A stretch of 64,000 nucleotides of DNA from Dongia_B sp964406155 (GTDB taxonomy: Bacteria; Pseudomonadota; Alphaproteobacteria; Dongiales; Dongiaceae): contig CAYOQR010000024.1 of assembly GCA_964406155.1 (NCBI GenBank), positions 1-64,000 of the forward strand, in the 5' to 3' direction. The stretch's first letter is position 1, and every line of letters starts with the position of its first letter. Below the pieces are notes generated by a model. The model saw only the letters and a list, made by a program, of their open reading frames with translations. It did not search any database and had not been told where the DNA came from. A program made the position numbers and the translations under genes. This document shows, piece after piece, positions 8,413-15,872 of the stretch.

Positions 8413-8431
8413 TCGATTTTACGTAAATCGA
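8413..8431. promoter_or_regulatory. Palindrome in a gene-free stretch (8090-8644)
   Basis: TCGATTT and AAATCGA form perfect 7-base arms around TACGT. The surrounding 50 bases are strikingly A/T-rich for this window. It lies 213 bases before the secreted repeat protein at 8645 and could be its operator or a promoter element. I see no credible gene in the rest of 8090-8644. Confidence 0.35.
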
Positions 8432-8644
8432 AATCAGAGGTCAATCGGTGAATGGAGCAAGTCATGCGGAACCCACGATGGATTGGCAGGATGGATTGGC
8501 GGGCCGGGAAGGGTGTTGGCTTAGGCCTGCGATCCCGAGCGCGTCAAACACAGTCATGTGTCTTGAGTTTGCCTTGTACACGTATAGCGTGTTGTCCGGC
8601 GAGGACGGCATGGAAACGATCGAATGGGTGGTGAGGAGATCATG

Positions 8645-9169
8645 ATGGCGACAGTGCAATGGGGGACGCGGCGGCTCAGTGAGCTGGGCCAGCCGAGATC
8701 GAGGACCCGCAGGCCGAGGGCGCGTGGTTTGACAATGGGCAGATCGAGAACAGGCGGATCGAGGTTGGGGCGTGCGGCGCTGCTCTGCCTGGGCTTGGTC
8801 GGCCTGCGCTTGATCGGTCTGGGCCTGGCGGCGGCCTTGCTGCCGGCATCGGCGGCCTGGGGCGGTTGCGCCTCGTGGCAGATCAATTGCAACGGCAATG
8901 CCATGAATGGCGGTTCGTCGGATGGTTATGGCAATAGCTGGGACCGCAACAGCGGCGGCGGTTACAGCGATCAGAACGGGCGGAGCTGGAACCAGACGAC
9001 CGGCGGCTCCTGGCAGCGCAGCGACGGTTATTCGGTCAATCAGACCCTGGGCGGGAGCTATCGCGACAGCAAGGGCGAGACCTTCAATCAGACCCTGGGC
9101 GGCGGCATGCAGGGCAGCCGGGGCACGAGCTGCAACCAGACCCTCGGCGGTACCTGGCGCTGCAACTGA
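8645..9169 (+). CDS. Secreted repeat protein with NQTLGG units
   Basis: 174 residues from the ATG at 8645 (GAGGAG 6 bases upstream). An arginine-rich N-terminus leads into a long hydrophobic signal (LGRAALLCLGLVGLRLIGLG, ending ASAAWG), so export is likely. Translation could instead begin at the ATG at 8735, which gives a more compact signal peptide. The mature part is Gly/Asn/Ser-rich and has about three and a half 16-residue repeats, each with NQT(L/T)GG. The repeats are flanked by two cysteines at each end (WGGCASWQINC; TSCNQTLGGTWRC), suggesting disulfides that cap a small beta-repeat domain. Function unknown; an extracellular or envelope role is inferred. Confidence 0.65.
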   Translation: MATVQWGTRRLSELGQPRSRTRRPRARGLTMGRSRTGGSRLGRAALLCLGLVGLRLIGLGLAAALLPASAAWGGCASWQINCNGNAMNGGSSDGYGNSWDRNSGGGYSDQNGRSWNQTTGGSWQRSDGYSVNQTLGGSYRDSKGETFNQTLGGGMQGSRGTSCNQTLGGTWRCN

Positions 9170-9202
9170 CGAGGCGGCGGGGCGGGGAAGGGAATGACCG
9201 CA

Positions 9203-9254
9203 CCCCGGTTCTGGGCCCCGGTTCTGGGCCTCGGTCCTGGGCCCCTGTTCTGGT
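9203..9254. repeat. 13-bp tandem array, four units
   Basis: CCCCGGTTCTGGG occurs twice exactly, followed by CCTCGGTCCTGGG and CCCCTGTTCTGGT. The array starts 34 bases after the stop of the secreted repeat protein and 63 bases before the end of the convergent regulator gene. Confidence 0.85.
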
Positions 9255-9316
9255 TTTTCCGGTGCTCGTCTTCCCGGTCCTCGCTTCCTTGGTTCTCATG
9301 AAGCCAGTCGGGCATC

Positions 9317-10252
9317 TCATCGCAGCACGTGTTTCGCACCCGTGCGCAGGGCGTCGGTGAAGGCGTCGAGAAGATCGATGGAAAGCCGCCAGCTCTGCCA
9401 GTAGAGCGCGAGGTCGAGATGCTTGCCCGGCGCCAGTTCCACCAGGGCGCCGCTTTTCAGATGCGGCGCGGCCAGATGTTCGGGGCACATGCCCCAGCCG
9501 AGGCCGCCGAGATAGGCCTGCATGTAACCGTTGGCATTGGGCAGCCAATGGGTCGGCGGCTCCGGAGCCTCACGCGTCAGCTTGCGCATAAAGACGCGCT
9601 GCAGGTTGTCCTTGTGGTTGAAGCAGATGTTGGGCGCGCGGCGCAGCTGCTCACGGCCGAGCGCCGGTTGACCGCCACGGCCGGCGAAGTAGCGTCGATG
9701 GAAGGCCGGTGAGCAGACCGCATGGTTGCGTACCGTGCCGAGCTTCAGGATGCGGCAGCCCTGGACCGGCTTCGCCTCGGTCGTCACCGCACCCTGAACG
9801 GCGCCCTCCTTCAGCAGACGCGCGGTATGGTCCTGGTCGTCGATCACCACATCCAGCAGGATCCGGCGCTGCAGGGCGAAGCCGGCGACCGCCGGGATGA
9901 ACCAGCTCGCCATGCTGTCGTCATTGACCGCGATCCGCAAAGTCGGCCAGGGCGCGTCGGAGTCTTCCTCGCCATCGCCGGCCGGATCGCCGCCAGCGGT
10001 GGCCGGCATCTGGCGGCGGAGATCCGCCTCCATCAGATCGACCCGCTCCAGATGACGGCAGAGCAGGGCGCCGGTCTCGGTGGCACGGCAAGGCTGGCCG
10101 CGCCGCACCAGCACGCAGCCGACCCGTTCCTCCAGCAGCTTGATGCGCTGCGAAACGGCGGAGGGCGTGATGCTGAGCGCAGCGGCGGCCTTGTCGAACG
10201 AGCCCTGGCGAATGACCGCACCCAGGGCTTCCAGCAGGGCGTAATCCAGCAT
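9317..10252 (-). CDS. argP: LysR-type regulator of the ArgP/LysG (IciA) group
   Basis: 311 residues. The N-terminal winged helix-turn-helix begins LDYALLEALGAVIRQGSFDKAAAALSITPSAVSQRIKLLEERVG, the pattern typical of ArgP/LysG rather than of other LysR proteins. The effector domain (about 95-311) contains the TEAKPVQGCR and WLPNANGYMQAYLGGLGWGMCPE segments. ArgP-like proteins sense lysine or arginine and activate a basic-amino-acid exporter; a LysE/ArgO-type gene lies divergently at 10928. The usual short shared promoter has been stretched to about 675 bases by repeats. Paired TTTTCCTTAT direct repeats sit just upstream of the start. Confidence 0.85.
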   Translation of the reverse strand: MLDYALLEALGAVIRQGSFDKAAAALSITPSAVSQRIKLLEERVGCVLVRRGQPCRATETGALLCRHLERVDLMEADLRRQMPATAGGDPAGDGEEDSDAPWPTLRIAVNDDSMASWFIPAVAGFALQRRILLDVVIDDQDHTARLLKEGAVQGAVTTEAKPVQGCRILKLGTVRNHAVCSPAFHRRYFAGRGGQPALGREQLRRAPNICFNHKDNLQRVFMRKLTREAPEPPTHWLPNANGYMQAYLGGLGWGMCPEHLAAPHLKSGALVELAPGKHLDLALYWQSWRLSIDLLDAFTDALRTGAKHVLR

Positions 10253-10255
10253 GAA

Positions 10256-10294
10256 TTTTCCTTATGCTCCTTTAGAAAGTTTAGTTTTCCTTAT
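10256..10294. promoter_or_regulatory. Direct repeats upstream of the ArgP-like gene
   Basis: TTTTCCTTAT occurs at 10256-10265 and again at 10285-10294, 29 bases apart, with the small palindromic CTTTAGAAAG between them. The A/T-rich block immediately abuts the regulator start at 10252. It is a candidate LysR-type binding region serving the regulator and possibly the exporter. Confidence 0.4.
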
Positions 10295-10462
10295 TTCCGT
10301 GGCGTGGGCAATATCCGGGTGAAACGACAGCCGTCCGGTGAAGACATGGCCGTCCGGTGAAGATGGAGATGGATTGAGGAAAAGTGCTCGGTTGATATAT
10401 CGATGGCCGGAAGCTCTTCGATGTGCCGGACCCTGCAGCGGCAAGCATCCCAGATGACCTTG

Positions 10463-10840
10463 CCACCCCTCACCCCAATCCTCTCCCCGCACACGGGGCG
10501 AGGGAGTTTATCCGGCCTTGCACAGCACGCGTGTCTTCTCATTTGTCATTGCCGGACCTGTCCTCGGGCTTGACCCGAGGATTGACCCGGCAATCCATGG
10601 GAGATGCCGTGTGTTGCTTTCACCATGGACCCCGGGTCAAGCCCGGGGGTGACAAATGAGCGGACGTAAGGGTTGTGTGAAGCCTGCGATAGAGCTCATT
10701 CACCCCATGGCAGCGGGTCAATCCTCGGGTCAGGCCCGAGGACGGGCCCGGCAATGTCAAACGAGAGAATGCTCAGGCTGTGCGAAGCTGAAAAACTCCC
10801 TCGCCCCGTGTGCGGGGAGAGGGTTGGGGTGAGGGGTGTT
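10463..10840. repeat. R1-R3-R1 repeat block between argP-like and lysE-like genes
   Basis: An R1 copy (CTCACCCCAATCCTCTCCCC, then CACACGGGGCGAGGGAG) at 10463-10506 faces a second R1 copy in the opposite orientation at 10796-10840. Between them lie two R3 modules (10543-10660 and about 10712-10757) with GGGCTTGACCCG-type palindromes. There is no gene in this stretch. Confidence 0.8.
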
Positions 10841-10927
10841 AGCAACGAACTCGATGTTGCCATACGAGCTCACTTCCTGAGCCGGACAGCCGTAGAGCGA
10901 AACATTCAGATTGCGAGAGCAGGGAAG

Positions 10928-11623
10928 ATGACTTGGGTAGCGTTCAATGAAGCGGGGATCAACGAATTCTGGCGCGGCGCCTCGCTCTGCGCCGCCTTGG
11001 TCATGACCATCGGTGCCCAGGTTTCCTATGTCCTGCGCCAGGGGATCTTGCGCTCTCATATCGGCAAGGTGGTGGCGGTCTGCATTCTCTCGGATGTCCT
11101 GTTCATCCTGGCGGGTGTCGCCGGCGCGGCGGTATTGGTGCAGGACTATGCCTGGCTGGTGCGCCTGCTGGTCTATCTCGGTGCCGCTTACCTGACCTGG
11201 TTCGGCGTCGCGGCTTTGCGCCGGGCCTGGCGGGGCGGGCGCAGCATGCCGCTGGCGGCGGGGGAAGGTGTCCGCATCGGGGCGGGTACCCGCATGGATG
11301 GCCTGGATGCCGGCATGCCGTCAGCGGCGATACAGGAACCGGCCCGCAAGGTGGTGCTGACCATCGCGGCCCTGACCTGGCTCAATCCCCATGTCTATGT
11401 CGATGCGATCCTGATCCTCGGCGCCGCCGGGGCCAAGCTGGCGCCGGAAACGCGGCCGGCCTTCATCGCCGGGGCGATCCTCGCCGATATCGTCTGCTTT
11501 TCGGCTCTCGGCTATGGCGCGCGGCTGCTGGCGCCGCTTTTCACCAGGCCGACCGCCTGGCGCATCCTCGATCTGCTGGTCGGCGCCGTCGTGCTGACCA
11601 TCGTCGTCACGCAATTGCGCTGA
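10928..11623 (+). CDS. LysE/ArgO family amino-acid exporter
   Basis: 231 residues, about six membrane helices. The start region (FWRGASLCAALVMTIGAQVSYVLRQGILR) and the conserved TWLNPHVYVDAILILG block are typical of the LysE/ArgO branch, which exports lysine or arginine across the inner membrane. A cytoplasmic loop (RRAWRGGRSMPLAAGEGVRIGAGTRMDG) separates helices 3 and 4. The ATG at 10928 has only AGGGAAG directly before it, so spacing is tight. The divergent ArgP/LysG-type gene is the expected activator. Confidence 0.85.
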   Translation: MTWVAFNEAGINEFWRGASLCAALVMTIGAQVSYVLRQGILRSHIGKVVAVCILSDVLFILAGVAGAAVLVQDYAWLVRLLVYLGAAYLTWFGVAALRRAWRGGRSMPLAAGEGVRIGAGTRMDGLDAGMPSAAIQEPARKVVLTIAALTWLNPHVYVDAILILGAAGAKLAPETRPAFIAGAILADIVCFSALGYGARLLAPLFTRPTAWRILDLLVGAVVLTIVVTQLR

Positions 11624-11643
11624 GCATCTGGATACGGCCTCAT

Positions 11644-11682
11644 GTCGCTGCCTTACGTCGCTGCCTTACGCCGCTGCCTTAC
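11644..11682. repeat. 13-bp tandem array, three units
   Basis: GTCGCTGCCTTAC occurs twice exactly and once as GCCGCTGCCTTAC. It lies 20 bases after the exporter stop and runs into the stop codon of the decarboxylase remnant. Confidence 0.85.
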
Positions 11683-11798
11683 GTCGATGTGGGGCACGAG
11701 GCGAGAATCTCGTTGGCGATCTTGAAAGCGTCGTTGGAGGCCGGAATGCCGGCATAGATTGCCGTGTGCAGCAACAGCGCCTGCAATTCCGCTCGACG
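11679..11798 (-). pseudogene. 3' remnant of a carboxymuconolactone decarboxylase family gene
   Basis: The minus strand reads in frame to a TAA at 11681-11679: AELQALLLHTAIYAGIPASN, then DAFKIANEIL. This is the conserved C-terminal helix pair of the PcaC/AhpD-like decarboxylase family. Only about 38 codons remain; the N-terminal two thirds, including the catalytic region, are absent. The break coincides with a palindrome at 11797-11810, where a second truncated gene begins on the opposite strand. Confidence 0.75.
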
Positions 11799-12148
11799 AG
11801 CAATTGCTCGATGAGCGGCCGCATGTGCAAGTCGTTCTGGGTATCAAGAACGTCTTGCCGGCGGAAGAGAACGTGTTCGACATCCTGCTCGGTGAATTAC
11901 AGCGCGTCATCCCCGGGGTAACATGGACCGCTGCCGGTATCGTCGCTCATCAGAATGCGGTGATGGATTGGGCCTTGGCGCGCGGCGTGCCGGCGATCCG
12001 CACCGGTCTCGAGGACAACATCCGTGTCAGCAAGACACGCCTTGCCGCGAGCAACGCGGAGCTGGTGAGCCTTGCCGCCCGCCGCACCGTTCATGCCTGC
12101 CGCCCCGCGACGCCAGCCGAAGCCCGCGCCATTCTCGGGCTGGCCTGA
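11791..12148 (+). pseudogene. 3' remnant of a beta-keto-acid cleavage enzyme (BKACE/DUF849) gene
   Basis: The plus strand encodes LLDERPHVQVVLGIKNVLPA and continues through TWTAAGI, the TGLEDNIRVSKTRLAASNAEL signature and PATPAEARAILGLA to the stop at 12148. This is the C-terminal third of the BKACE (3-keto-5-aminohexanoate cleavage) family, whose full length is near 280-310 residues. The metal-binding and catalytic N-terminal part is missing. The reading frame itself is intact, so truncation is recent or under little further decay. It is joined head to head with the decarboxylase remnant. Confidence 0.8.
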
Positions 12149-12257
12149 CAGTCGCGAAGGCATCTTGCACGAATGCGTCGGTGATGTGTGGAGAGAGATG
12201 CTGCCGGCTCTTCGATGCGAAAAAGGTTTCGACGGCAGGCATCTCGTTTGTCGCCAA

Positions 12258-12398
12258 CACCCCTCACCCCAACCCTCTCCCCGTTGTCACGGGGAGAGGG
12301 AGATTTTGTCGTCTCTCACGCGAGATGATCGAGCAATACAAACGATTAAGCTCCCTCGCCCCACGTGAGTGGGGAGAGGGTTGGGGTGAGGGGTGTTG
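12258..12398. repeat. Inverted pair of R1 repeats
   Basis: One R1 copy (12258-12302, CTCACCCCAACCCTCTCCCC with a GTTGTCAC loop) and a second in opposite orientation (12350-12398) flank 47 bases of unique sequence. Each copy is itself a hairpin of the CTCTCCCC...GGGGAGAG kind. The pair lies between the BKACE remnant and the lipoprotein gene that ends at 12460. Confidence 0.8.
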
Positions 12399-12459
12399 GC
12401 GACAGACTAGGTATTGCCGTTTGCCTGTGTAGCCGGATAGCGGCAGACCGCTTCCGCCA

Positions 12460-13227
12460 TCACTTGAAACTGTCGGCGACACCCTTGGCGAGGTGGGGCA
12501 GGGTGGCGCGGAGGCCGGCGGCGACTTTGGCGGGCTTGTCGAGCAGCTCGCCGCCATTCTTGAACTCGTATTCGCCGATGCAGCTCAGCACCGGATCGTG
12601 GGTGCGCATCGCGGCGGGATCGGCGCAGTAATAGGTCCGCTGCAGGATCACCTTGCCGCTCTTCACATCGGTCAGCCGTGCATCCAGGCGGATGGCGGGC
12701 CGATAGGGCTTGCCGCCGCCATGGGCATAGCCGGCCCAGGGAATGACGAGATCGAGGACGGCATCGGCGGCGCCGACCGCCGGCTGCTGCGACTGCAGCG
12801 GATTGGCGAGGAACTGGGCCGGCTGTGGATGTGGCACGCTCACCACCGTCACCTGGTAGCCCTTGCTGCTCAGGGCCTCGCTGATCTCGGTGGTGAGATC
12901 GGGGCCGAGCAGCAGGTCCTGCTTGCCGAGATTGTCCTTGAAGGCCTGGACCGTGCGATTGGGCGCCGGGGCCTTGGGCAGATGGTCCAGGGCGACGAAG
13001 GCGCCGCCCGGCCAGCGCAGTTCGTAGTAACCGGGTTCCGCCGGGGCGATCACCGCGATCTTGCGGGCCGCCATGACGCTCTTCGTATCGACCAGCGCGA
13101 CCGGCTTCGGCGCGCAGGCCGTGGTGGCGGTCAGCGCCGCCAAGGCCGCGACGGGCAGCAGGCGTGCCGCCCATTTCTTCGCCGCCGATCTTTTCGCCGC
13201 CCTTATTTTCAATGTCATGCTCAGCAT
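12460..13227 (-). CDS. Lipoprotein, paralogue 1 of a tandem pair
   Basis: 255 residues, role unknown. A basic N-terminus (KIRAAKRSAAKKWAAR) and hydrophobic core lead to the lipobox LTATTAC with Cys at about 38, so the mature protein should be an envelope lipoprotein. The body contains the blocks GPDLTTEISEALSSKGYQVTVV, ADAVLDLVIPWAGYAHGGGKPYRPAIRLDARLTD and a C-terminal GLRATLPHLAKGVADSFK. The same blocks occur in the next gene, whose full frame is the same length. The ATG at 13227 is 7 bases after GGGGGA. The LDARLTDVKSGKV(I) pattern resembles assembly-type lipoproteins with one beta-sandwich domain, but no family can be named. Confidence 0.7.
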   Translation of the reverse strand: MLSMTLKIRAAKRSAAKKWAARLLPVAALAALTATTACAPKPVALVDTKSVMAARKIAVIAPAEPGYYELRWPGGAFVALDHLPKAPAPNRTVQAFKDNLGKQDLLLGPDLTTEISEALSSKGYQVTVVSVPHPQPAQFLANPLQSQQPAVGAADAVLDLVIPWAGYAHGGGKPYRPAIRLDARLTDVKSGKVILQRTYYCADPAAMRTHDPVLSCIGEYEFKNGGELLDKPAKVAAGLRATLPHLAKGVADSFK

Positions 13228-13392
13228 CGACTATCCCCCAAGATATTCACTCAGACAGCCCCTCAAGGCGAGGCCGTGTCTTCGCCGCCAACCAAAAGCT
13301 GCATTTTCTGTCATCGAAGCTACGTGAGCGGATAGCCGCAAGCAAGGCGGTTCCGCCGCCGGCACGGTTGATCGGATGTCGGGTGGATGCCG

Positions 13393-14148
13393 CTATTTGG
13401 CCCGCCGCAGATCCGTGCCGATCGTCCCGGCAATCGGCGCGACGCTGGAGCGCAGGCCGGCCGCCGCGCGTTCGGGCTCCTTGATCAGATCGCCGCCGCC
13501 GCAAAAGGCATAGCCGGGAGTGGGCTGCAGCATCTGATAGCCGAGCCCGCCTTGCGGCCGCGTATTGGCATAGGAGATGGTGTTGCGATAGAGCAGGCGC
13601 TGCGTCTTGAGCTCGGTCAGCTCCGCCTGCAACGTCACGGCCGGTTCATAGGGCAGGCCGGTGGAATAGCCATAGCCGGCGCCGAGCAAGACCAGGTCGA
13701 GCACGGCATCGCCCTTATCCTTGAACGCGGTGAAATCCTTATGCATCTCACCCGGCGGTGGGGCCGGCAGGTCGACCAGTTCGACCTGATAGCCATCCTG
13801 TCGCAGCTTGTCGGCGATCGCGGCGGTCATGTCGCTGCCAAGCGTCACCTTCTGCGTCGCGATGCCGGCGCGGAATTTCTGATTGGTTTCGTTTTCCGAC
13901 TGTGCACCGGCGATGATCTGGCCGAGCAGCGAGCCATTGCCGGTGAGGCTGGCGGATGAGCCGTTCGAGCCGACCAGATAGCGTTCCGGCTCCTGCACCT
14001 TGACCATGACGATGCGCTGCAGGCCACCGGCCGATTTGCTGTCGAACGTTTGCGGCGTTGAACAGGCCGCCAGTAGCACAAGAATGATCAGGGACGGCAC
14101 GCCCGAGAAAGACGTGATGGCCGCCCATCGCTCCAAGAAACCCGACAT
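13393..14148 (-). CDS. Lipoprotein, paralogue 2 of a tandem pair
   Basis: 251 residues from the ATG at 14148 (GGGGGA 4 to 5 bases upstream). Lipobox LVLLAAC precedes the presumed lipidated Cys. It shares with paralogue 1 the order of blocks: LGSDMTAAIADKLRQDGYQVELVDLP, GDAVLDLVLLGAGYGYSTGLPYEPAVTLQAELTE, and AAAGLRSSVAPIAGTIGTDL. Identity is modest, so the duplication is old. The gene is transcribed first, with 165 bases before paralogue 1. The shared start context suggests the pair is expressed together. Function unknown. Confidence 0.7.
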   Translation of the reverse strand: MSGFLERWAAITSFSGVPSLIILVLLAACSTPQTFDSKSAGGLQRIVMVKVQEPERYLVGSNGSSASLTGNGSLLGQIIAGAQSENETNQKFRAGIATQKVTLGSDMTAAIADKLRQDGYQVELVDLPAPPPGEMHKDFTAFKDKGDAVLDLVLLGAGYGYSTGLPYEPAVTLQAELTELKTQRLLYRNTISYANTRPQGGLGYQMLQPTPGYAFCGGGDLIKEPERAAAGLRSSVAPIAGTIGTDLRRAK

Positions 14149-14368
14149 TGATTCCCCCAACAGAAACAGGTCGCTCCGTTGGCAGGCTAGGTGACTCGCG
14201 TGCCGGCGGCAAGAGGCGCAGGGCTGACGCTCTTCAGGCGGATGACCTGGATCGCGTTTGAATGGGTGGAGGACGATGGGCGGCGGGGTGGAACAAGTGA
14301 GGCGGAGCGGGGCGGGCTAGGCGCACACCACGGAGAGAACGTCGCGATGCCGGGACACGGCAGCGCCG

Positions 14369-14473
14369 GAATGCAACAGGCGGAAACGCAACGGCCGGGA
14401 GTGCAACGGTCCAGAATGCAGTCGCCCCGACCGCACCCGTCCAGGACGCACCCGTCCAGGACGCAGCAGCGGC
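14369..14473. repeat. Degenerate 15-bp tandem array, seven units
   Basis: Successive 15-base units begin GAATGCAACAGGCGG, AAACGCAACGGCCGG, GAGTGCAACGGTCCA, GAATGCAGTCGCCCC, GACCGCACCCGTCCA, GGACGCACCCGTCCA and GGACGCAGCAGCGGC. Copies become more alike to the right. The last unit ends two bases before the stop codon of the small gene on the minus strand (14475), so the array is directly 3' of that gene. Confidence 0.85.
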
Positions 14474-14474
14474 G

Positions 14475-14672
14475 TCATCGCTTCTGACCGTTCTGTTTCG
14501 GCCGACGCAGTTTCTTCCGCGTCTCCTCCATCAGGCGCCGGACATCGCCCTCATTGATGCCATCGGCACGCCAGAGCGCCGGCATGACGGGATCGGAGAG
14601 AAGCTCGTCCAGGGTGACTTCGCCGTCGAAGAAATAGTGGGGGCGGGATCGTTGCGGCTGCATCTGCATCAT
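14475..14672 (-). CDS. Small protein with LDELLxDPxMxALWRAxGI motif, copy 1
   Basis: 65 residues, function unknown. The central segment VTLDELLSDPVMPALWRADG followed by INEGDVRRLMEET is nearly the same as in the product of 15861-16142 (TTLDELFADPIMSALWRAHG, then ITESDARHAAAEA), which marks both as real genes of one family. The C-terminus is very basic (RKKLRRPKQNGQKR). Two ATGs, at 14672 and 14669, are possible starts. A short helical domain with a nucleic-acid-binding tail is a guess from charge only. Confidence 0.65.
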   Translation of the reverse strand: MMQMQPQRSRPHYFFDGEVTLDELLSDPVMPALWRADGINEGDVRRLMEETRKKLRRPKQNGQKR

Positions 14673-15252
14673 GGCGTCTCACTTTCAGTCTGGTGTTGCA
14701 GTCTGATCGTCGGCTTGTGGTGCGACCCTAGTCGGTGATCGTGGCGAGAGTTTGACCGGAGATGTTCGGAATGTGGTATTGGGCGTTGATCCGTCGTTCG
14801 TCGATTTTATTCACCGATATTTTATTCATCGGCTTTCGTTCACTGGCAGCGATCGACGATGCGATGAGGATGATACTGTCGCGCCACGAAGTTCCTGCGT
14901 CTCTGCGGCATTGTTGCGCAGAAGTTGATCGCCTGACGTTCCAACGCATGAGGCTCGACGAACGATCCGTGAAAAATCTGGAATAACGGATGTCAGTCTG
15001 CGGTCATGCTTCGGCATCCGCGGCCAATGTCTGTCCCCAGGCTGACCAGTGCGCGACCGCATGCGTGATGCGAGCTTGGATCTTCAGATGTGCCGTTTGA
15101 TGAGGCTCTCTTGAGGCGTTCTCCATCCATTGGGATGAAGGGCTATCCGGTCGAGATTCCCCCTGATTTGATGGGAGGGCTCCGATGCGTTTCTTGCTAG
15201 AGGCATCATTGATGTTAGAGAGGCATCAAAGGCACGCACCTCATGCGTGGCC

Positions 15253-15430
15253 ACCACCCCTCACCCCAACCCTCTCCCCGCAAGCGGGGCGAGGGAGCTC
15301 TGTCGTGGGTTTCGTGCATTGAAGTTCTTTCATTTGTCACCTTCCGGCAACGGCAATCGTGAGGGTGCAAGCGCAATGCAGAGCTGGAGAAACACTCCCT
15401 CGCCCCGCGATAGTGGGGAGAGGGAGTGTT
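15253..15430. repeat. Inverted pair of R1 repeats
   Basis: An R1 copy at 15253-15298 and an inverted copy at 15391-15430 flank about 90 unique bases. The second copy is a near-perfect hairpin, with AACACTCCCTC and GAGGGAGTGTT as outer arms. The surrounding bases 14673-15252 hold nothing that I can support as a gene. Confidence 0.75.
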
Positions 15431-15535
15431 TGCCAAGTGCAGACCGGCTACTTCGGCTACGGCCCGTCGTAACGGGACACGCCTTCAGCCTGCTCTAAAG
15501 GGCAGGGTGGAGACGACGGAAGCGGGAAGGGAAGC

Positions 15536-15611
15536 TAGGGAACGCCAAGGTGTCCACCGGCGCTTGGGGGCTCGCACGGTAGAACAGGGAGGACGGTCTT
15601 GGCGTTCCCTA
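15536..15611. ncRNA. Candidate structured RNA or small inverted-repeat element
   Basis: TAGGGAACGCCAAG (15536-15549) and CTTGGCGTTCCCTA (15598-15611) are perfect 14-base complementary arms. Inside, GTCC (15552-15555) pairs with GGAC (15591-15594) and ACCG (15556-15559) with CGGT (15577-15580), so the whole 76-base unit can fold into a long hairpin with internal loops. No T-run follows on either strand, which argues against a simple terminator. It could be a small RNA or a miniature inverted-repeat element; it matches no RNA family I know. Confidence 0.4.
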
Positions 15612-15646
15612 ACCTAAAAAACACAGCTTCGGGGCTTTAGTTCCCA

Positions 15647-15797
15647 GCGCTTGCGAAAATTATCCAATTTTTTCTCGCGTGCGCTTGAAAACCGGCAGCC
15701 GGCGCGTGCGGAAAACAAAACGGCCGGCAATTGGGCCGGCCGCCTGACGGGGATGTACTCGGTTGGTCTTGAACCGACTGGGAGGGGCCGGTTGGGG
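15647..15797. other. Palindrome-dense gene-free stretch
   Basis: At 15647-15684 an imperfect hairpin joins GCGCTTGCGAAAATT to AATTTTTTCTCGCGTGCGC. Near 15720-15741, CGGCCGGC and GCCGGCCG pair around AATTGG. The 3' arm of that hairpin can alternatively pair with AGGGGCCGG near 15783-15791, enclosing a third hairpin TCGGTT-GGTCTTG-AACCGA. Mutually exclusive stems are a feature of regulatory RNAs, but no downstream gene on the plus strand is apparent, so the role is open. Confidence 0.3.
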
Positions 15798-15808
15798 AAT
15801 TCGGGCGC

Positions 15809-15872
15809 GCGATCAAGCACTCTGGCGATCAAGCGCTCTGTTGATCAAGCACTGGGATGATCATGCACAAGG
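15809..15872. repeat. 16-bp tandem array, four units
   Basis: GCGATCAAGCACTCTG, GCGATCAAGCGCTCTG, TTGATCAAGCACTGGG and ATGATCATGCACAAGG follow one another with a fixed 16-base period and a shared GATCAAGC core. The fourth unit overlaps the last codons and stop of the minus-strand gene that ends at 15861. Confidence 0.85.

Noticed and set aside
8105..8524. 139-codon frame in the 8090-8640 gap
   Set aside because: No ribosome site, no domain, and the reading frame runs through a palindromic A/T-rich region better explained as regulatory.
10463..15430. CRISPR array made of the R1 copies
   Set aside because: Copies are few, alternate in orientation, and are separated by unequal distances; no cas genes or regular spacers are present.
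15536..15611. Rho-independent terminator reading of the 14-bp inverted repeat
   Set aside because: No T-run follows on either strand and the stem has large internal loops; a terminator would serve no obvious upstream gene.
15731..15797. tRNA or tmRNA in the structured region
   Set aside because: No acceptor stem with CCA, no T-loop, and no tag-peptide reading frame could be found.
15651..15860. 69-codon frame in the structured stretch
   Set aside because: It crosses stable hairpins and a 16-bp repeat array and lacks a ribosome site; structure explains the sequence better than coding.
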